Below, piece by piece: positions 1 to 14,100 of a stretch of 64,000 nucleotides of DNA. The notes beneath the pieces are model-generated. The model was not told where the DNA came from, ran no database searches, and saw only the letters and a program-made list of their open reading frames with translations. The stretch is from contig JBAMDO010000575.1 of the NCBI GenBank assembly GCA_037074765.1, positions 496,001-560,000 on the forward strand, given 5' to 3'. Source of the stretch: Mansonella perstans. Lineage: Eukaryota > Nematoda > Chromadorea > Rhabditida > Onchocercidae. Position numbers and translations under genes: made by a program. Position 1 is the first letter of the stretch, and each line of letters starts with the position of its first letter.

Positions 1-2956
1 AATTGTTATTATTATTATCAATAATTAATAATTATCATTATTGTCTTTATTCTTATTGTTATCACTATCATTACTATCGCAAATCATTTGTTCATTATCA
101 TCGCTGAGAATGATAATAAAAATATAAAAAAGGAAAAATTTCAAAGTTAGAAGTGCAAATAAATTTTTCATTTTTTTTCAAACCTATTAAAAAATAATTA
201 AAAATGATGAGGCAGAGTTTTTTTTAAAATGAAGTTTAAAAATTAAAAATTTGCTGCTCGTTTTTAGACTAGCGATTTTAAACTTCGAATTACATTGCAA
301 ATAGATCAATGCAAATCTCTGATGCAGAGTTCGAGAAAGAGAGAGAGGAAAGAGAGGACTTCGCAATTATAAATTATTTGACCAAAATTACTTGCCTATT
401 CAGCTCCAACAAATAATGCTTTATCAATATTTTTTGATATAAAAGTGAATTTATTTCTCTTATTTCAGAAAAATCTTAGAACAAAATTTGCTGAAAGATT
501 TTGTTTTTAAACAAATTTGAAAAAACAGTGAATTGTTGTGTAAATCATTAGGCCAAGATTCATTAGGCCTATACTGTAATGTTAATTATTTTTTTACTAA
601 AACACATTTTTCAGCGTTTTACTCTCCCAGTTCTGTTGATGGCAATAAATGAGATTTTTCTGTTTCTTTCATTTTCATCTTTTCTCGAATTTTACAATTA
701 AATATTGAACTGTTCCACAGGTAAACGTCCAATTTGAAGTTCCGTAATTTATCCAGTTTTCTGTTTTTTGTTTCTTTTAAAAATCATTTCTACAATTTTT
801 TTGCTTTTTTTTCGTTGTAAGTAAAAGAATTTCAGCAATGAATAAGTGGAAAGAATTTAGCAAAGTAAAATTAAGGAAAAGTAAGAATGCTATTTTTTTG
901 AATAAAACTTGTTTTTTTCTTTTTTGAGAGAAATGAAATAAAGGAAAAGTTAAAGTTGAGGCGAAAGAATAAAACATAACGCATAAAGATAATGTCAACA
1001 TCAAAAAAATTATTTGAAAAGAGATGACAAATGGATTTTCGAGGAAAAATATTGAATAGTTGTTTATGGAAAAAAAAAGGAATATAGTAGTTCTGAATAT
1101 TTATGGTAAACATTATGCGTTCACATTTCCTTAAGTAAAGAAATAACTTAGCTTAAATCATACGTTATTTATTTATGGGACTTGACACTATTTTTTTCTT
1201 GGCCAATCAAATTTATAATCATTTCACCTGAAAGATTAACGCATAACAGAGAGAGAGAGAAAAAAAAAGAATGAGCAAATGAAGGAAAAGCTTAAGTTCT
1301 GATTGATTATTATGGAATTATTTGAAAAAGAAATTTGCAAAAAAAGAAAAGCTTTGATAAAAGAACAAGGAGAAGGAGAAAGAAAAGTAATAATTGGTAT
1401 GTCAGATCAATCAGATAGGAGATTGAGTGATTTTCTGAAAGTTAAAATGATGAAAAATGACAAATATATTCGAAGTGAGAAACTATTCCAAGAAAAAAAT
1501 TTTAATATAGCAGGGAAAAAAAGAGAGGAAAGATAGAGGGAATTTGTTTTAGGAAGTTTCAGGAAGAAATGTAGGAAATTGTTGAAAAGAAGGAAGAATG
1601 AAAGAAGGAAAAGCCACGCACTTTTATGTATGAAATGAAATTTTGAAAAAATTGGGAGAGAAATTTGTTTTTAGCGGCGGAAAAGTAAAAAGTGATATTG
1701 AATGAATAGCGCCTCTATTTTGATATAATTCAAGCTTAATGAGTGTTTTTAGTTGAAATGGAATGAAAAAGAAATGAGAACACAACAATTGCACATTTAA
1801 TGGAATAAAGATTGTTTGAAGGGATCAACACACTTTAAAAACATTCAAATATGATGCCAAATAATCGGCGAATACAATGAATGTCACTTCAAAGTTAAAC
1901 ATTAAAAAAAATTAGCCAAATTATCATTTATGGCTAACAAAAAATTTTTCACTAAATCTCACTTATCTGTACCATTTGCAGATATCGTAGCAAATGGATT
2001 AATTATCATACGAACAGAAGAAGTAAAATCATGTTATCTTTCTAATCATAGTTAACCATATCTCAATGAATCAAGAATTGAGAGAATTTAAAAATCCAAT
2101 CCAATGTAGGGAAATGAATATTCAATTTTAAGCCTTCTTTCGAGATATTATCAAAAACAAGTTTATAGTTAACATCCCATTTTAATGACTAAAGAGATTC
2201 CCTACAACAACAATAACCTTAGATATTGATCAAACAATGGGCAATCATTCATTAAATCAGCTATTAACTGCTATCAGGCTTACAACACAATTTACGTCGT
2301 AAAAATGGTCGTTGCAATTATTTTAGCAAATATTGCAGCTACAATAATGAAATAATTGTTATGTTATGTCTTCTTCAGTCATAGTAATAGTTGTTATTAG
2401 ATGATAGCAATGCTAATGTCTGATTTCACAAAAATTTTTAACTTTTATATCATTTGGTTTGTCTGATCAGATAATTGATAGGAATAATAATTTTTCAACT
2501 GATTGCCTATTATCATTTCTCTCATCAAACAGCAACCCATATGTATTTATGAATTCGCTGCTAACTGCTTAAACTTCTTTTGACATATTGAATCTTAGAG
2601 ACAGAATTGAAATTAATTGCAAATTACAAAGTAACATAATTCCCATTCTACCTTCCATCTATTTGCGTACCATTTCCGCTATTAATATCTTCCCGTAAAA
2701 TGTTATCTTAAAATTATAATTAATCTTCGATTTCCTTCTCTTTTCACTGTAACTTTAGTAAGTGTCGAAAATTTACAAGCATAAATAAAGAAAAAAGGAA
2801 GCCTTTTTGTTATTAAAATTTTATGGATAAATGAAAAGAAAAAATAAAGAATAAAAGGAAATAATTTGGAAATTTCAATGGAAGTAAGAAGTAAGAAAGA
2901 AAAGAAAAGAGAAAAGCATATGCTAAGATTTATTTGGGATAAATGGCCATGATGTG

Positions 2957-3077
2957 CCGTTGGTGACAGTGGTATTGGTATTGGTAATGGTGTGGTGGTG
3001 GTGGTTGTGTGTGGTGGTGGTTGTGGTAGTGGTTGTGGTGGTGGTGACAATGGTTATGATTTTGGTAGTGGTGATGG
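2957..3077. repeat. GGT/TGG-rich simple repeat
   Basis: Imperfect runs of GGTGGT and GTGGTTGTG units on the plus strand. The minus-strand frame across it reads as Pro/Thr/His-rich low-complexity and is not taken as a gene. Confidence 0.8.
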
Positions 3078-3332
3078 TATAAAATGTTGTCCTGAAATTC
3101 AATCAAACAAAAATAGAGTCAAGTGAAGAAAGGTCAAATGTGGGTAATATCCACTAAGGTTATTATCGCTTAAAGAAAGAGAAAAAGAGAAGATGATAAT
3201 TTCATTTTTGAATAGCTGAATAGAAAAATAAAAAAGAGTTTAGGGGCGATAGAATGAGAGGAAAGAATTCAGCTTGCAATGTTAAAATTATGAAGCTTAG
3301 ATGAAGTCTCTAAAGTGTGTTTGTCTGCTATG

Positions 3333-3388
3333 TTATATATATATATGTGTGTGTGTGTGTGTGCGTGTGTGTGTGTGTTTGTGTGCAT
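3333..3388. repeat. (TG)n microsatellite with TA tract
   Basis: TATATA followed by an interrupted TG dinucleotide run. Similar GT-rich tracts recur at 33361-33415 and 34935-35038. Confidence 0.85.
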
Positions 3389-6300
3389 GTGTTATAAGTA
3401 TTTATGCGTATGTATTTGTTTAAAGATAGTTAAGGATTTGAAAATGAAAAGAGTACACTCCGATAGGAGAATCTCGAACTCATTCACTATTCATTCATTC
3501 CATATAAAATGCTCATATATATTATCTATTTGCATAAAATCCAACTCAGTGAAAATATTTTTTTGAAATGAAAAGCGAAAAAAAAAAATTGAAAACAGAA
3601 ATGATTTTATCGGTGCATTGAGTGTCTTTATAAGACTATAAGACATCGATGGACTTTTCGCTCTTTTACGCTTCTTTCACTTTTTCCGCCATTTTGATAC
3701 GTTTATCGTTGCTTCATAAAATGGTTTATTACCATCGATTGCATAAATTACAACTGTGATAATGAAAATTTCAATTTTAAATTAACATTGTCAAATATTT
3801 TCAAAGGAAAAATAATTTCCATATAATTGAGCTTAATTACATTAAATAATTAAGTAAATTTGCTTTTTTTGCAAAAATTCATTAATACTTTGTCAAAAAA
3901 AATTCCTTAAGTGAAATAATTACCAAAAAAAAATTGTTGATTTAATTTTACAATTCAATTAGTGATAAAAAAGAAATTCTTCCATTCTTGAATTTAACTA
4001 ATTAAGCTTTTTTCGATATGTCTTACACAAAAAAGCAATGAAGTTAGACAGAAATGATTTGTAATGTAAAAGTTTTTGTTCTTTGCCCAATCATCCTTCT
4101 CCTTCCATCCTTCTTGACAGTGTCATCCATTCATTAGAATTCATCAAAAGTTGAAGTTATCGCTGAAATGAATTGATTGTAATTATTTTCAGATAATCAG
4201 ATAAATTTTCATTCTGCAATCATAATTCACAATATCTATTAATGATATTTTCTATCTAATCTTATTTCTGAATTCCTTTCATTCTTTTTTTCTTCTCTGA
4301 AACCTTTTTAACAATTATTTTGAACTTTAAATTTCAAGAAAAGAACTTTTTTCTCACTTGAACAAATAGAGTAACGAAGAGTGGACGAGAAGATTGTAGA
4401 GATATTTGAGAAAGTTGAATTTGCTAATGTATTTAGCGATAAAATTTTTTGATTTTGCATTTGCGCTGATTTGTTAAGCTATTTTGCTTATGCAAAAAAA
4501 AAATCCTCAATTTTAATTTATGAAAGTTATTTAAATTTACAATTTAAGTTTGTGAAAAAGAAAAATAACTTTAATCGCTTCCATCATTCAATGATTACAA
4601 CAAAAACCAGAATTTTGGATATTTTTAACTAATTTTCACATATTGCCTGTTTCTCCAAAAAAAAAAAAAAACGTTACCTTCTTCACCGTCTTTTAAATTT
4701 TTTTTTTAAAATTCAATTCAATATGCCGTACTAGTTCTCCAATGTCCAATTCATGTACCTTTTGACCTTTAACTTTTTGGACCCTTTTGACCCTTTTATT
4801 TATTTTGATCAAAACTTGACTAGTTAACAATGCATGAATCTTTTCAGACCAAAAGATGACACAATGTTGTGACGTTCAGAATTTCAGGCAAAGATCCTAA
4901 AATTTTTGAAAAGAATTATATGTGTAATTTTGGGATATTTTTATTTGCTTAATGAATTAATAAATTTGTAAATGTTCAATTCCGAATACTTCTCAGACCA
5001 AGTTAAAAGAAGAAATTAAAAATAGATTTGTTAATACGAATATAAATTAAAAGAAAAATTCAATAACACATTATAATAAACATTACAATAAAGAATCGAT
5101 TCATTACAAATTATAATCTATAAAAATACGTCAATAAAATTTGAATTAGTTTTAAAATTTTTCGTGTAATAAAAGTTAAATTAAAATAGAATTGAGTAAT
5201 GTAAAAATGATTACCTGATATGAATGTCTTATATCTATTTTGTATGCTGATACTAATCTTGATAAGATCACATAAATATGCGTATGTATAGAAACGATTT
5301 GTGACGTGATGAAATAGTTTACTAATAACAAGAATATCCAATAATTTTCGATCGGTTTAGAAAAATAATTTTGTTAACAACCTTGTCATCGATTATATTA
5401 ATAAAATTAATTTACAAACATTTACATGCTTTTTTCCTTAAGAAATAATTAATTGTTGATAGGTATATAAATTAAATAGTTTAAAATGATCATATCTTCG
5501 CTTTCTTATCTCCCAATTCTTTAGTATCGATTGATAACGAAAATAAAAAGAGCAATTGATCTATTTAATTGAAATCTTTTCGTCCTCTTCAACAACAATG
5601 CTCTATATCCTTTCTCTTTCTTTCATTGAAATAAACAAACATAAAAAGATATGAGTTAAATAAACTACAAAGAGTGAATAAATAAATAAAAGAGTATAAA
5701 ATAAACAAAGATAAATGAATAAACAATGAAATAAAAATTAAAATCAATGATTGAAGCTGTCGTAAAAGTGAAAAGATAAGAACTGATGGCATTTTTGATG
5801 CTTTTTCTCTTTTCCTTTTTTGCAAAAATTCTGACTTTTCTATATTTGCCTAAATCTTATTTCTGATTTTCTATTACCACGGAACCATTCACAAAACTAA
5901 ATTCCACTGTGGCATTGTCACCTCAGGTAAAGGTCAAGGTTCAACAACTTAGATAGATATCCATTCATTATATTTGACGGTGTATTTATTATATTTGCCT
6001 ATATCTTTCTTATTTCTGAATTTTTCAACTATCATTCATTGCTACCATTCCATTGCTATTCACAGTATTTAACATGCAAGGAAGAAAGGATTACGAAGAT
6101 CTAATAGAAGAAATTTAATTTTAATATCAAATATTTCTTCATAAATTTAATTCTAATAAAATAATCGAAATCAAAATTGAAAATGTCCACTGAGAATTAA
6201 TTCTAAATGGAAACCTTTCATGACATTTAAGAATAACACTACAACTCATTAGAAGTTGAAAATGAAATGCATGAAAGATTTAATCAGTAATTATAATAAA

Positions 6301-7421
6301 GTTATATTGTCCCATAAAGTAACTTGAAATTTTTTTTTTTTTTTTTGGCAATATTCAATGATTGTATCACGACTACTGATTAAATAATCTTGGTATATTG
6401 TGATAAATTGAATCTCATTCCAATGATTCTAATTGTTTCAATGAATTAACTTGATTTTATTCCTTTAGTTTTGCCAAAACAATATTTTTTATTATCATAC
6501 CTGCACAATATCTTTATTTTTCCCGACCAAGAGCATCAATCAATAGAATTGCGGTAGTGCTAACAACATTCATTAATTTTAAACTTGTTTATCTAGTCAT
6601 ACTGTACACAATTAGTACAGAAAATGCATTTTTATTTATAGATATAAATGCAACAACAGAATGAAATAAAAACATCCTAAGGAGTTGGTCTTCTTGACAC
6701 TTATGTTCTAGGCCTAGTAATTCAGTCCAGCTAAACAACCGATCCATGATATGTAACAAACTAAAAATAAATATATGTATATATGCAGAGATCCAATATA
6801 TAATTGCATTGCAAGATAATGGAAGAAAAGTTTAGAAAGTGAAAACAAATAATTTGCTGAGAAAAATAAGACTAAACCTTATTTATTAGCAACATCCTAT
6901 TAATCAATTAAATTCTAATAAAGATGATTTCTCGAACAATTCTTGCCAAATTCTCGAATATGTTCAAAGATGAGCAAAATAAGAAAACAGTTTCAGGCAA
7001 ATTCGTAAATTAATTAGGATTCCTAGAAGTTTTTGGTTTTAGATTTTGGAGCATTTAATCCAGCTCATATCAACGGTAAACACATCACAGTAGTCATTCA
7101 AAAGATTGCTCGAGTTACTTATGATAAAGTCATTCCAAATTACCGTTTATGTTAACTAATAAAGTACTATTAGAAATGTCTAATAAAATTCTACGGGCCA
7201 ATCCAGTGCATTTACAATTAATATAAGTTTTTTTCCAGAACGTCAAATAAAAATGTCTACCCACCTCAACTTATACTCTCAAAAGCGATATTGCAAAAAT
7301 GCAGATTGGATTGTTGCTTGATGTCTGCTGAAAACTTTATATCGCAGTAAAAAAATAAAAACTTTCGGTAAAAAACCAATTTCCCCTTTTTTCAATAATT
7401 AAAATCTGCAAATTAAAAAAG

Positions 7422-7423
<2 letters not shown>

Positions 7424-7456
<33 letters not shown>
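7424..7456. repeat. poly-A tract
   Basis: An uninterrupted run of about 30 A residues. I see no reverse-transcriptase frame or target-site duplication that would mark it as a retroelement tail. Confidence 0.8.
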
Positions 7457-7459
<3 letters not shown>

Positions 7460-8124
7460 GGATGACAAAATAAATTTTTGAACGAACAAAACAAAATTTA
7501 AAACGGGAAATGAAGTAAGATGCAAATCATTGCTAACAAGAATGAACAAAAAAAGAAAGGATATAACTATGATTATAATAACAACAATAATAATGTCAGT
7601 GATTCTGAATTTATTCCAAATGAAAAAATCCATCCAGAGGAAGCATCGAGAATCCATCAAAAAACCCAAAAAATTCATCCAGAGGAGAATATTCACCGAA
7701 ATCAGCTGCCATTTTCTACGAGCATTGCTTTTTGTTCTGAAAGCATTAGATGCACCTGACCAATTAAAACTACAAGTAAATTGATAAGAATGAGCAACAA
7801 ATAAAGCTAATTACTACTGATAAATAGCGAAAACACACTGAAAACTTTGAATTCCAGTATGTTCTACTGAGACGACAATGTTTTCTTTTACATCACTGCC
7901 AGAAAACAAAAAAAGAATAAAATTAAAAAGTGTTATGCTATTGAATTTCAGAAAAACGACGTAAAGCCAATAAGAAGACAAGTAATTTTGGAAGCCGGTA
8001 AATTATAAGAAAAAATTAAATGGAAGTTGATGGCAAATGAAGGCAAAATTAGAAAATAATGTTTTGCTGTCTAGGAAATAAGAGAAATTATTGCAGTAGA
8101 AGAAATAGAAAACTTACTGCTTTA

Positions 8125-11100
8125 TCACGCTGCATTATTTTCAACTTTCTTCCCAGACTCATCAGAATTAAAAATTATATTTCGTCTTTCTTGTAGCTTA
8201 TCGTAAGACGGCGATTCCGACGATCCAAATCGTACCATAGGTGTTTTCTCTGACACCATTTGGATTCCAGTTTTCTTCCCACAATTCTCATTCGCTTCAG
8301 TTAAACTGGTTTTCCGTTTCTGATTATTTTCAACATTACTTTTATCAGTGCTTATTTCATCTTCACTACTAAATGTGTATTTAGTCTGATAAGTAGTGCA
8401 GGGTTCACTGATGTAACCCGCCTCAATAGATTCAACATCCTCAGAATTATATGTTGGCTGTGACTGCACATCTGATTTTTGTTCTTCTTCCTCATCCCAC
8501 CAAAAATCCGAGAGTTCATCCTCCGCAACTTCATCATCATTTATGCTGTTCTTTTCGCGCACTCTGGGAACTCTTGACACCTGGAGAATTATATTTTATA
8601 CCAGGATTGAATTATGTTTGTGAAAACGGCAAACGTAAAATCTGCCGAGAAAAAAACAGCTAAAAAGCTAATTATTAAAAGTCATAAATCGAAAAAAAAA
8701 ATAGTAATTTTACATAATATTAAAATTTTCAGACCTGAGCAGCGAGATTAGTGAACGAAGAAGCACGGCCACGGTCATATATCGCCAATTTTGAAGGCTC
8801 CCGACCCCAGTAACGTCGTCTGAGTGAGCGTAACTTCTCCGCATCGATGACACTTTTAAAATCTTCATTCGTCTTAACTAGTTCGCCGAATTCCTTCACA
8901 CTATGTTTGTAACCGAGATCCTGCAAATTTCTCGCATATTATTTAATCTAATAATAATAGAATCGTTCTGAGAAGATTACTTCATAGAGTACTTGAAATA
9001 TTGGACAACAACCGAAGAACTGAAGAAACAATCGAAGATTTAAATATTTCTTAAGAATGAACAAAGAAAAATGAATTAAATTCAAAACGTGCATAATAAT
9101 TATGTCATGAGAACAACTTACTCGTATTTCATCATATTTATGAAAATCTAAAGTTTTGAATTCCTCGATGGGCGGTCGTATATACTGACAGTATCCTGCG
9201 TTTTTCACTGATTGAAGCTGTTGCATACATGAGACATAAGCCAAGCGACTCTTAATGATATGTTTTTATTATTTAAGGACAAATGTGATATACAAGTGTG
9301 CCAATCAAGGGAACATCATATTTTCTTTTTTTTTTTTCAGTTAAAAACATCAGTTTAATAGATTAATACCCAAGAAAGTACAACAATAAATCTGATAGAC
9401 AATTTTAAAAATTCTTAGTCGAACTTGAAAAATATATGAGCAATACTTGTATTTCTTCCATATTGAGAACTTTGATTGGTTCAGTAAATGGATTTAACTT
9501 TTTCAGTAGTACCCAAAACCCGCTCAATGAGTCACCATAGTTATATAAATTTGTTTCGGCAGCAGAACCAACATCCACTGCGATTACTATCTTAGCGCCC
9601 ATAGATCTGAATTAAATTATTAAAAAATCCCAGTAAACTGTCTCGAAAATTTGAAAATTTATTTAATGCATTTCGGACCTATTCCTGAATGAATTTACGA
9701 TTTAAATTTCTATTTTCTGCAATTTTGTTAAGGATTTTGTTAAGAAGTAAAGCTTTTAATGTTTTTATACAATCAAAAGTGCTGTGCTAAAAATTTCGTT
9801 TTTCATTCTTTTTTTCGGTTTTGGAATGCAGTGCTAATTTAATTGTAAATCAAATTAATTTTCTCTGATCAAACGTATAGACTATGTACTAGGATATAGT
9901 AATGAATAAGTATTTGATCACTTTTTTTCAATTTTTTTTCTTTTATTTACTTTGAAATCTTGATTCTTTATATATAACGGATAATCCAATCATATTATTT
10001 TACGTATTAACACTGATTATCTTAAAATCCTTCATTTACTTGATTTTTCAAGACTGCCTGTAATATGTACACTTTTTGTATTAAACCTTATTGGCCACGA
10101 ATGCTTAAATCTAATTTTAATTCAAGAAATGGATTAACTGCATGATATCTGCTGGTAAATTGTTGACATAACCACCGTCTAACAACAGATGACCATCTAC
10201 TGGATCACACAATGGAGGAAGATAACCTGCCAAAGACATCGAAGCTCGACAATAAGCCCATAACGGACCAGTTCGGTGTACTCGCATTTCCGAATTGCTA
10301 AAAGAGTTCATCTAATTTCAGGATTCCTCAACTTATATTTGTTATCAAACAGGAAGTTTTGAAAACGTTGTAAAATTTAACTAACCTTATATCAGTGCTT
10401 ATGCAAAAATATGGTATCCAAAGATCTTCGATTAATGAGTCCGAGAATAAATCCTGAAGACCATGATTGAAACCAGCACCAGTAAACATCGCTGAATGAG
10501 CATATGTTAAATCCCATATTTTTGGCCAAATGGAAGCCATCATCTGCAAATTCAGTCTACGCAATTTTCCAATGCTATAGATTTTATTTGTCTCAAACTT
10601 GCAAAACTGAAATAATTCAATTGTACTACACTCCTAAATAATTCAAATTTCTTAGTAATAAGAATGATAAATTTGTAATCAAATAAATATCACGTTGAAC
10701 TTTCGTTCTCGTGTTAATAAATGTAATTCAAACAACATAAATACCTCATATCCTCTCTCTTATTCCTAATTTGACCTTGTTTGTTTTACAAACAAACATA
10801 TGACTTTGGCAGGATTCAAACTCCAAATTTATTTGAAAAACACAGATGGCATCTCTAGAATGATGAATTGGATGTGGGAAAAAAAAATATTAGTTTTATT
10901 GATTTAAATATCGATAAATCATTATGAGATTTCATGTATTAACATGAAGTAGTTTATTTCTTGCTCTAAGATTACATTAAAATTATTTGAAATATAAAAT
11001 TCGGGGTAAATCATATAGATTTACATGTATAGTTTCAATTTCAAATATGGCAGACTGAACACTGAAAAAATTAATGTTGCTGCTGCCGAGCAAACGATCA

Positions 11101-14100
11101 TTTTGATTGCATGTCAACTTTGTTGGTATCTGATAGAAGCCGAATAATTTTATAACCATAAATATTATATATCAATGCAAAAATGAACTTCTTTTAAAGG
11201 TCTTTAATAATTTTCTATATGTAACTAACCATGAACCAACTTTTTGCTCTCTGTCCTACATCGTCAACTTCCTGAGCGTACAAACCACCGATCAAAGACC
11301 CAATAGATGTTCCCCCTATCATATCAATCGGTATACCATGTTCTTGTATCGCACGTAGCACACCAACATGAGCTGCACCTCTGTAAAAAAGAAATCTTAT
11401 TCTTATTCTTATCCTTAATCTCATCTTTATTTGAATATTAATTAAATTCATCCTTAACTGAATCCAAAATTCTAAAGAAAATGCACAGTTCTTCCTGTTA
11501 AAAATGAAATTATATTATACTGTTTTTAAAATATATTCCAAATAGGAAAGATAACCTTGCTCCACCTCCACCCAATACCACACCGATTGCATTTCCAGTC
11601 AGTATTCGAGCTAGCCTTGAAAAATCTGATCCACTATCAACCTTTCCACCATAAATATTTTGTTCATAGAAAGATACAATGTCGGATTCAGATGCCTAGA
11701 AGAATCGCAAATAAAACCTCAAAAAATGTGATGGTAGCATGCGTAACAATATCATCGTGCTGTATTATTGCTTTCACTCCTCATATTTAGATTTCTATTT
11801 CGAAACTAAATTTGACCTTTTTCAAATCCCATTGTATCATCCGTTTATGAATGCGGATATGATGGTGACCCGAAAACCAACTTCCTTTTAACCATTCAAT
11901 CGTTCCTTGTGGTTCCACAGTTTTTTCATCCCAAAGAAGAACCAATTCTCTGTTTGTTCGAATACCATCCTCACTCATGTGCAAATAATCATCCATCTGA
12001 AATATCAATAATGCAGATAAAATGCTTTTTATTTTACCTAAATAAGTGTACCAAATTCGGAACACTGTCAAAACTTTTACCGTAAAATTTCTGAATGGAC
12101 AAAAGCCAAATTAAAAATTAACCAGTGATTGTTCCAATGGCTTCTGCTCACCATTAACAACGAACAATATTGCATCGGCCTGACGAAGACAACGTCTTGT
12201 CCAACTTGTAGCGCTTGTGTCACATTCATAAATAATTAATGGATATGTATCTTCTTGCAAATTAAGCCAATGCATAAGACGAAAATCTGCTTGCCTGTGA
12301 TAATATCATTCCATCAGAATAGATTTAAATCAAAAATGAAAACTCTGTTTAATCAATGAGTGCATCTTCGAAAACAAAACTTAATTTGTGTTGTGCACTA
12401 ACCAATATTTACCATAAAAAGAAAACTTGAAATTAAATGTTCGTTGCTACGCTGAGTCCAGATATTCATCAAAAAAAAAAAAAAAAATAGACGTGCAGCT
12501 CAAGAAGCGACCTATTTGTAAAACAATAATTAAGGTTAATGAAACAACAAATAATTCACAAATGACATGTAGAGGACATATAAGTAGCTCAATCTTCTTG
12601 AAAATGAAACAAATAAACTTATGCCGGCCCAACTAATAATCTGCACTTGCAAAATAGTCAAATCCGATGTAAAAAAAATGTATGTAATAACCAAAAAGTA
12701 CGGAAAACACGGAAATGGAAAGACGAGAAAAGACAGAAGTATCAGAATTATGCCGACATTCAATGCTTTTCTGGTAATAGATTTGTAAACCGGAGACGAA
12801 CAAGTCTTCTACAGAAAGTCACATTCATCATGTAAACAGTTTAATTGCTGGCTGCATTTACAGCAGATGAACTTATCATAACATGAGAAGATATGAAAAT
12901 TTTGAATTATCTATCTGATCAGTTAAATCCTAAATAAAATTTGCATTACTTTACACATATATATTCAAACATATTGCAATTTGGAAAAAGACAGAAATGT
13001 CGAGGGAAAAGATTTAGCAGAGAACTAAACGAAATACTAAGCAAAATGGTTTAACTCATCAGTTCTGTACTTAAAATTTGTTCAATTCGAATATCATTTG
13101 TAAATTTAGTGCTTTGCATTGTAGCAATTCAGAAAACAGCTTACTTTTCCAGCACACTGGAATCCAATAATTCAGCAATTTTCTGACTACTCAGCCGCAT
13201 AACTCGTAAATTTGCAGTAAGAGCATGATATAGTTCACACGCAAATGCAGTTAATGGAACATCCGGTGTTGCAGCCAAAACCGCAACAGTATGTAAATTC
13301 TGCAAAAGTTTTATTATAAACCTTCACTTATGAATTCATCAATAAAGTAATAAGCATATCGGCGTAAATTCTACATCAGTCAACTTTTTGTATCTTGTTA
13401 CTTAAAAACCTCAAAAATCCTAAAGAGCTGAAACCGCATATGAAATACAAAGACTTTAATAAATCAATAAATCAAAATGATCAAAATTTCCAAGAATTAC
13501 GTGCTTACTTTGATATGATTCTGTGGCTCGCTTGTTGTCATTGAAAGGCCATCCTTGTAACCGCATCTAAATGTAAATTTACTTTGTATTGATGAGGTGT
13601 AGTATTGACCCAGCAAATGGACAAGACGAAATCCAACCTAAACGGTGCTCAATTAAATTTAATCTAGGTAATGTACTACTAACATGATACATAGAAAGAT
13701 CAGAATAATCACCTGCGGGAACTTGATTTTAATGAAATTCAAAAGGCCTTCGGGAAGTCGTGCTAGTTGTGAAAAACGAATTGCAAGTACAGTGGTAGCA
13801 CGCGGTACTCGTTGTAGAACCTGGAAAATGCACGCCTTGTAAATATACAATAAACAGATCTGAAACGAGGAATGCATTTTTTAAAGAAAAACATTATGTT
13901 CTATTTTGTTTAGCATAGATATTAGATTGGAGCAAAGTAATCATAATCATACTTTTGAATGGAGGATTTTAGATCGACAAAAGAAAGTATGGACGAGACA
14001 CTATTAATCAAATAAAAACCATCACGGCAGACATATTTTGTCAACGACAAATAAATTTTAAATTCTTACAGCACAGAAATGCATATTTCAGAATTTTGCG

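Larger units (their letters stand above)
1..8124. other. gene-poor AT-rich flank
   Basis: I see no supportable gene in this stretch. Open frames are short, made of low-complexity codons (Phe, Lys, Ile, Asn), and lack paired splice sites or recognisable motifs. It holds TTATCA-type low-complexity sequence at 1-110, purine-rich stretches around 1245-1560, and the simple repeats listed separately. It lies downstream of the 3' end of the minus-strand NTE gene, so its right edge should include that gene's 3' UTR. Confidence 0.6.

Noticed and set aside
2703..3050. 115-codon minus-strand Pro/Thr-rich ORF
   Set aside because: Composition comes from the GGT/TGG repeat. No splice partners and no domain.
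7424..7456. poly-A tract as a retrotransposon tail
   Set aside because: No reverse transcriptase, target-site duplication or internal promoter nearby; a simple homopolymer fits better.
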